Assembly (NCBI GenBank): GCA_016715505.1
Contig: JADJZY010000015.1
Span: forward strand, 1 to 64,000
Origin: Bacteroidota bacterium
GTDB lineage: Bacteria > Bacteroidota > Bacteroidia > Chitinophagales > Chitinophagaceae
Direction: 5' to 3'
Length of the DNA stretch: 64,000 nucleotides
The notes under the pieces were generated by a model. That model saw only the letters and a list, made by a program, of their open reading frames with translations. It was not told the origin of the DNA and did not search any database. The translations under genes and the position numbers were made by a program. This document shows positions 63,389 through 64,000 of the stretch, one piece after another; the stretch's first letter is position 1; each line of letters opens with the position of its first letter.

Positions 63389-64000
63389 GTGCTTTTACCT
63401 GTTTTGCCGCCTTACGATTATTACGGTATGTGCGGCGTTTTAGGCGATTATAATCAGGCCATTGAATATTATTATACCCTAGGCCTTGAACAAGCGAAAA
63501 AGACCAATAACAACTATATTCTTTCGGTACTTAGCAATAACCTCGCTGATGCTTATCAATACACCAACCGCAATACCCAATTGGTTCAGGAAAATTTGCG
63601 TTTGGCCATTCGCAATTAACTTTGGCCGATGAACAGTTTTTGGGGTGCAATAGCTGGGAGTGCCTCCAATCTGGCTCGCGAATTTGCGAATAATCTGTAA
63701 TACGTTTCCATGCAAGGCTACATGGATCAGGCAGCCATCATTTTTCTGAAGCCCGATCTCAAGCCTTACCACAGAGGTTCGGTATCATACAGAATTTGCT
63801 GCCATCTATCTCAGCCTAAAAAAACCCGCAGAGAGCCATTCCCTATTTTGCACAAAATGCAATCAAGGTTTTGGATAGTCACAGACAAGTGTCGATAATG
63901 TATTGCCTTACATGGCACATCTGATGAAAGCCCATTGTGCGCTCAATCATTTGGAAGAAGCAGAAAGCGCCGCCCGTGATCTGCTCCGTTTGTCACAAAA
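63389..64000 (+). pseudogene. TPR-repeat protein, partial at the window edge and frame-broken
   Basis: GDYNQAIEYYYTLGLEQAKKTNNNYILSVLSNNLADAYQY is a clean TPR pair (63389-63619). Later pieces read AIYLSLKNP, YFAQNAIKVLDSHRQ and MAHLMKAHCALNHLEEAESAARDLLRLSQ in changing frames up to the last base. It resembles the TPR sensor part of the kinase at 1384-3222, so this may be another sensor kinase, but no kinase domain is inside the window. The true start lies upstream in the unreadable stretch and the end is beyond 64000. Confidence 0.5.

Overview
This window comes from a Bacteroidota chromosome. The evidence is type IX secretion (T9SS) C-terminal sorting domains on several secreted proteins, histidine kinases with two-component-regulator propellers, DUF2480 and DUF4286 family proteins, a bTHX ribosomal protein, start codons with little Shine-Dalgarno signal, and TAnnTTTG-type -7 promoter boxes. 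A member of the Chitinophagales/Saprospirales side seems likely, but the exact clade is not fixed. Many housekeeping genes are split by single-base shifts, mostly at homopolymers (gpsA, fhs, hutH, lytS-type kinase, PASTA protein). This suggests an assembly from indel-prone long reads rather than a dying genome. Error density is highest at about 10.6-19 kb, 51-54 kb and 62-64 kb. Composite spans are given where fragments clearly belong together.

Layout. 0-8.3 kb: two NarL/LuxR-type two-component systems, one on each strand, each next to a small protein without a signal peptide. 8.4-15.7 kb: an array of secreted adhesin-like or surface proteins: two paralogous beta-helix proteins, a very large repeat protein ending in a dockerin-like pair of calcium loops, and a T9SS protein. 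It is followed by a degenerate 3' repeat carrying a 163-bp MITE-like insertion. 16-19 kb: broken flavin amine oxidase and formate-tetrahydrofolate ligase. 19-20.2 kb: non-coding stretch with hairpin repeats. 20.2-46.8 kb: mostly core metabolism: DUF2480, lytic transglycosylase, upp, gpsA, HU, exonuclease III, kbl, bTHX, DOPA dioxygenase, a LytS/LytR pair, ddl, PASTA protein, recO, hutH, feoA. An MNT-HEPN (MntA/HepT) toxin-antitoxin pair sits between recO and hutH.

46.9-59.3 kb looks like a cell-surface polysaccharide region: two glycosyltransferases, three methyltransferases and a flippase. It is interleaved with a propeller-type LytS-like kinase and a large gliding-motility/T9SS type-B protein. 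59.4-61.7 kb: NlpC/P60 lipoprotein, FKBP, tRNA-Ser(GCT), tRNA-Pro(TGG), a 163-bp tandem repeat built from the 3' end of tRNA-Pro plus its terminator, and a ParDE toxin-antitoxin pair. The last 2 kb hold wrecked reading frames of a LytTR response regulator and a TPR protein running off the window edge.

The observations most worth following are the tRNA-Pro 3'-end tandem repeat next to ParDE, the MITE with target-site duplication, the DPG-repeat/dockerin surface protein with its neighbouring regulators, the two in-frame UGA codons in the cysteine cluster of a YkgJ-like protein, the G9 tract in a TylF-type methyltransferase, and the extremely short promoter-to-start distances.
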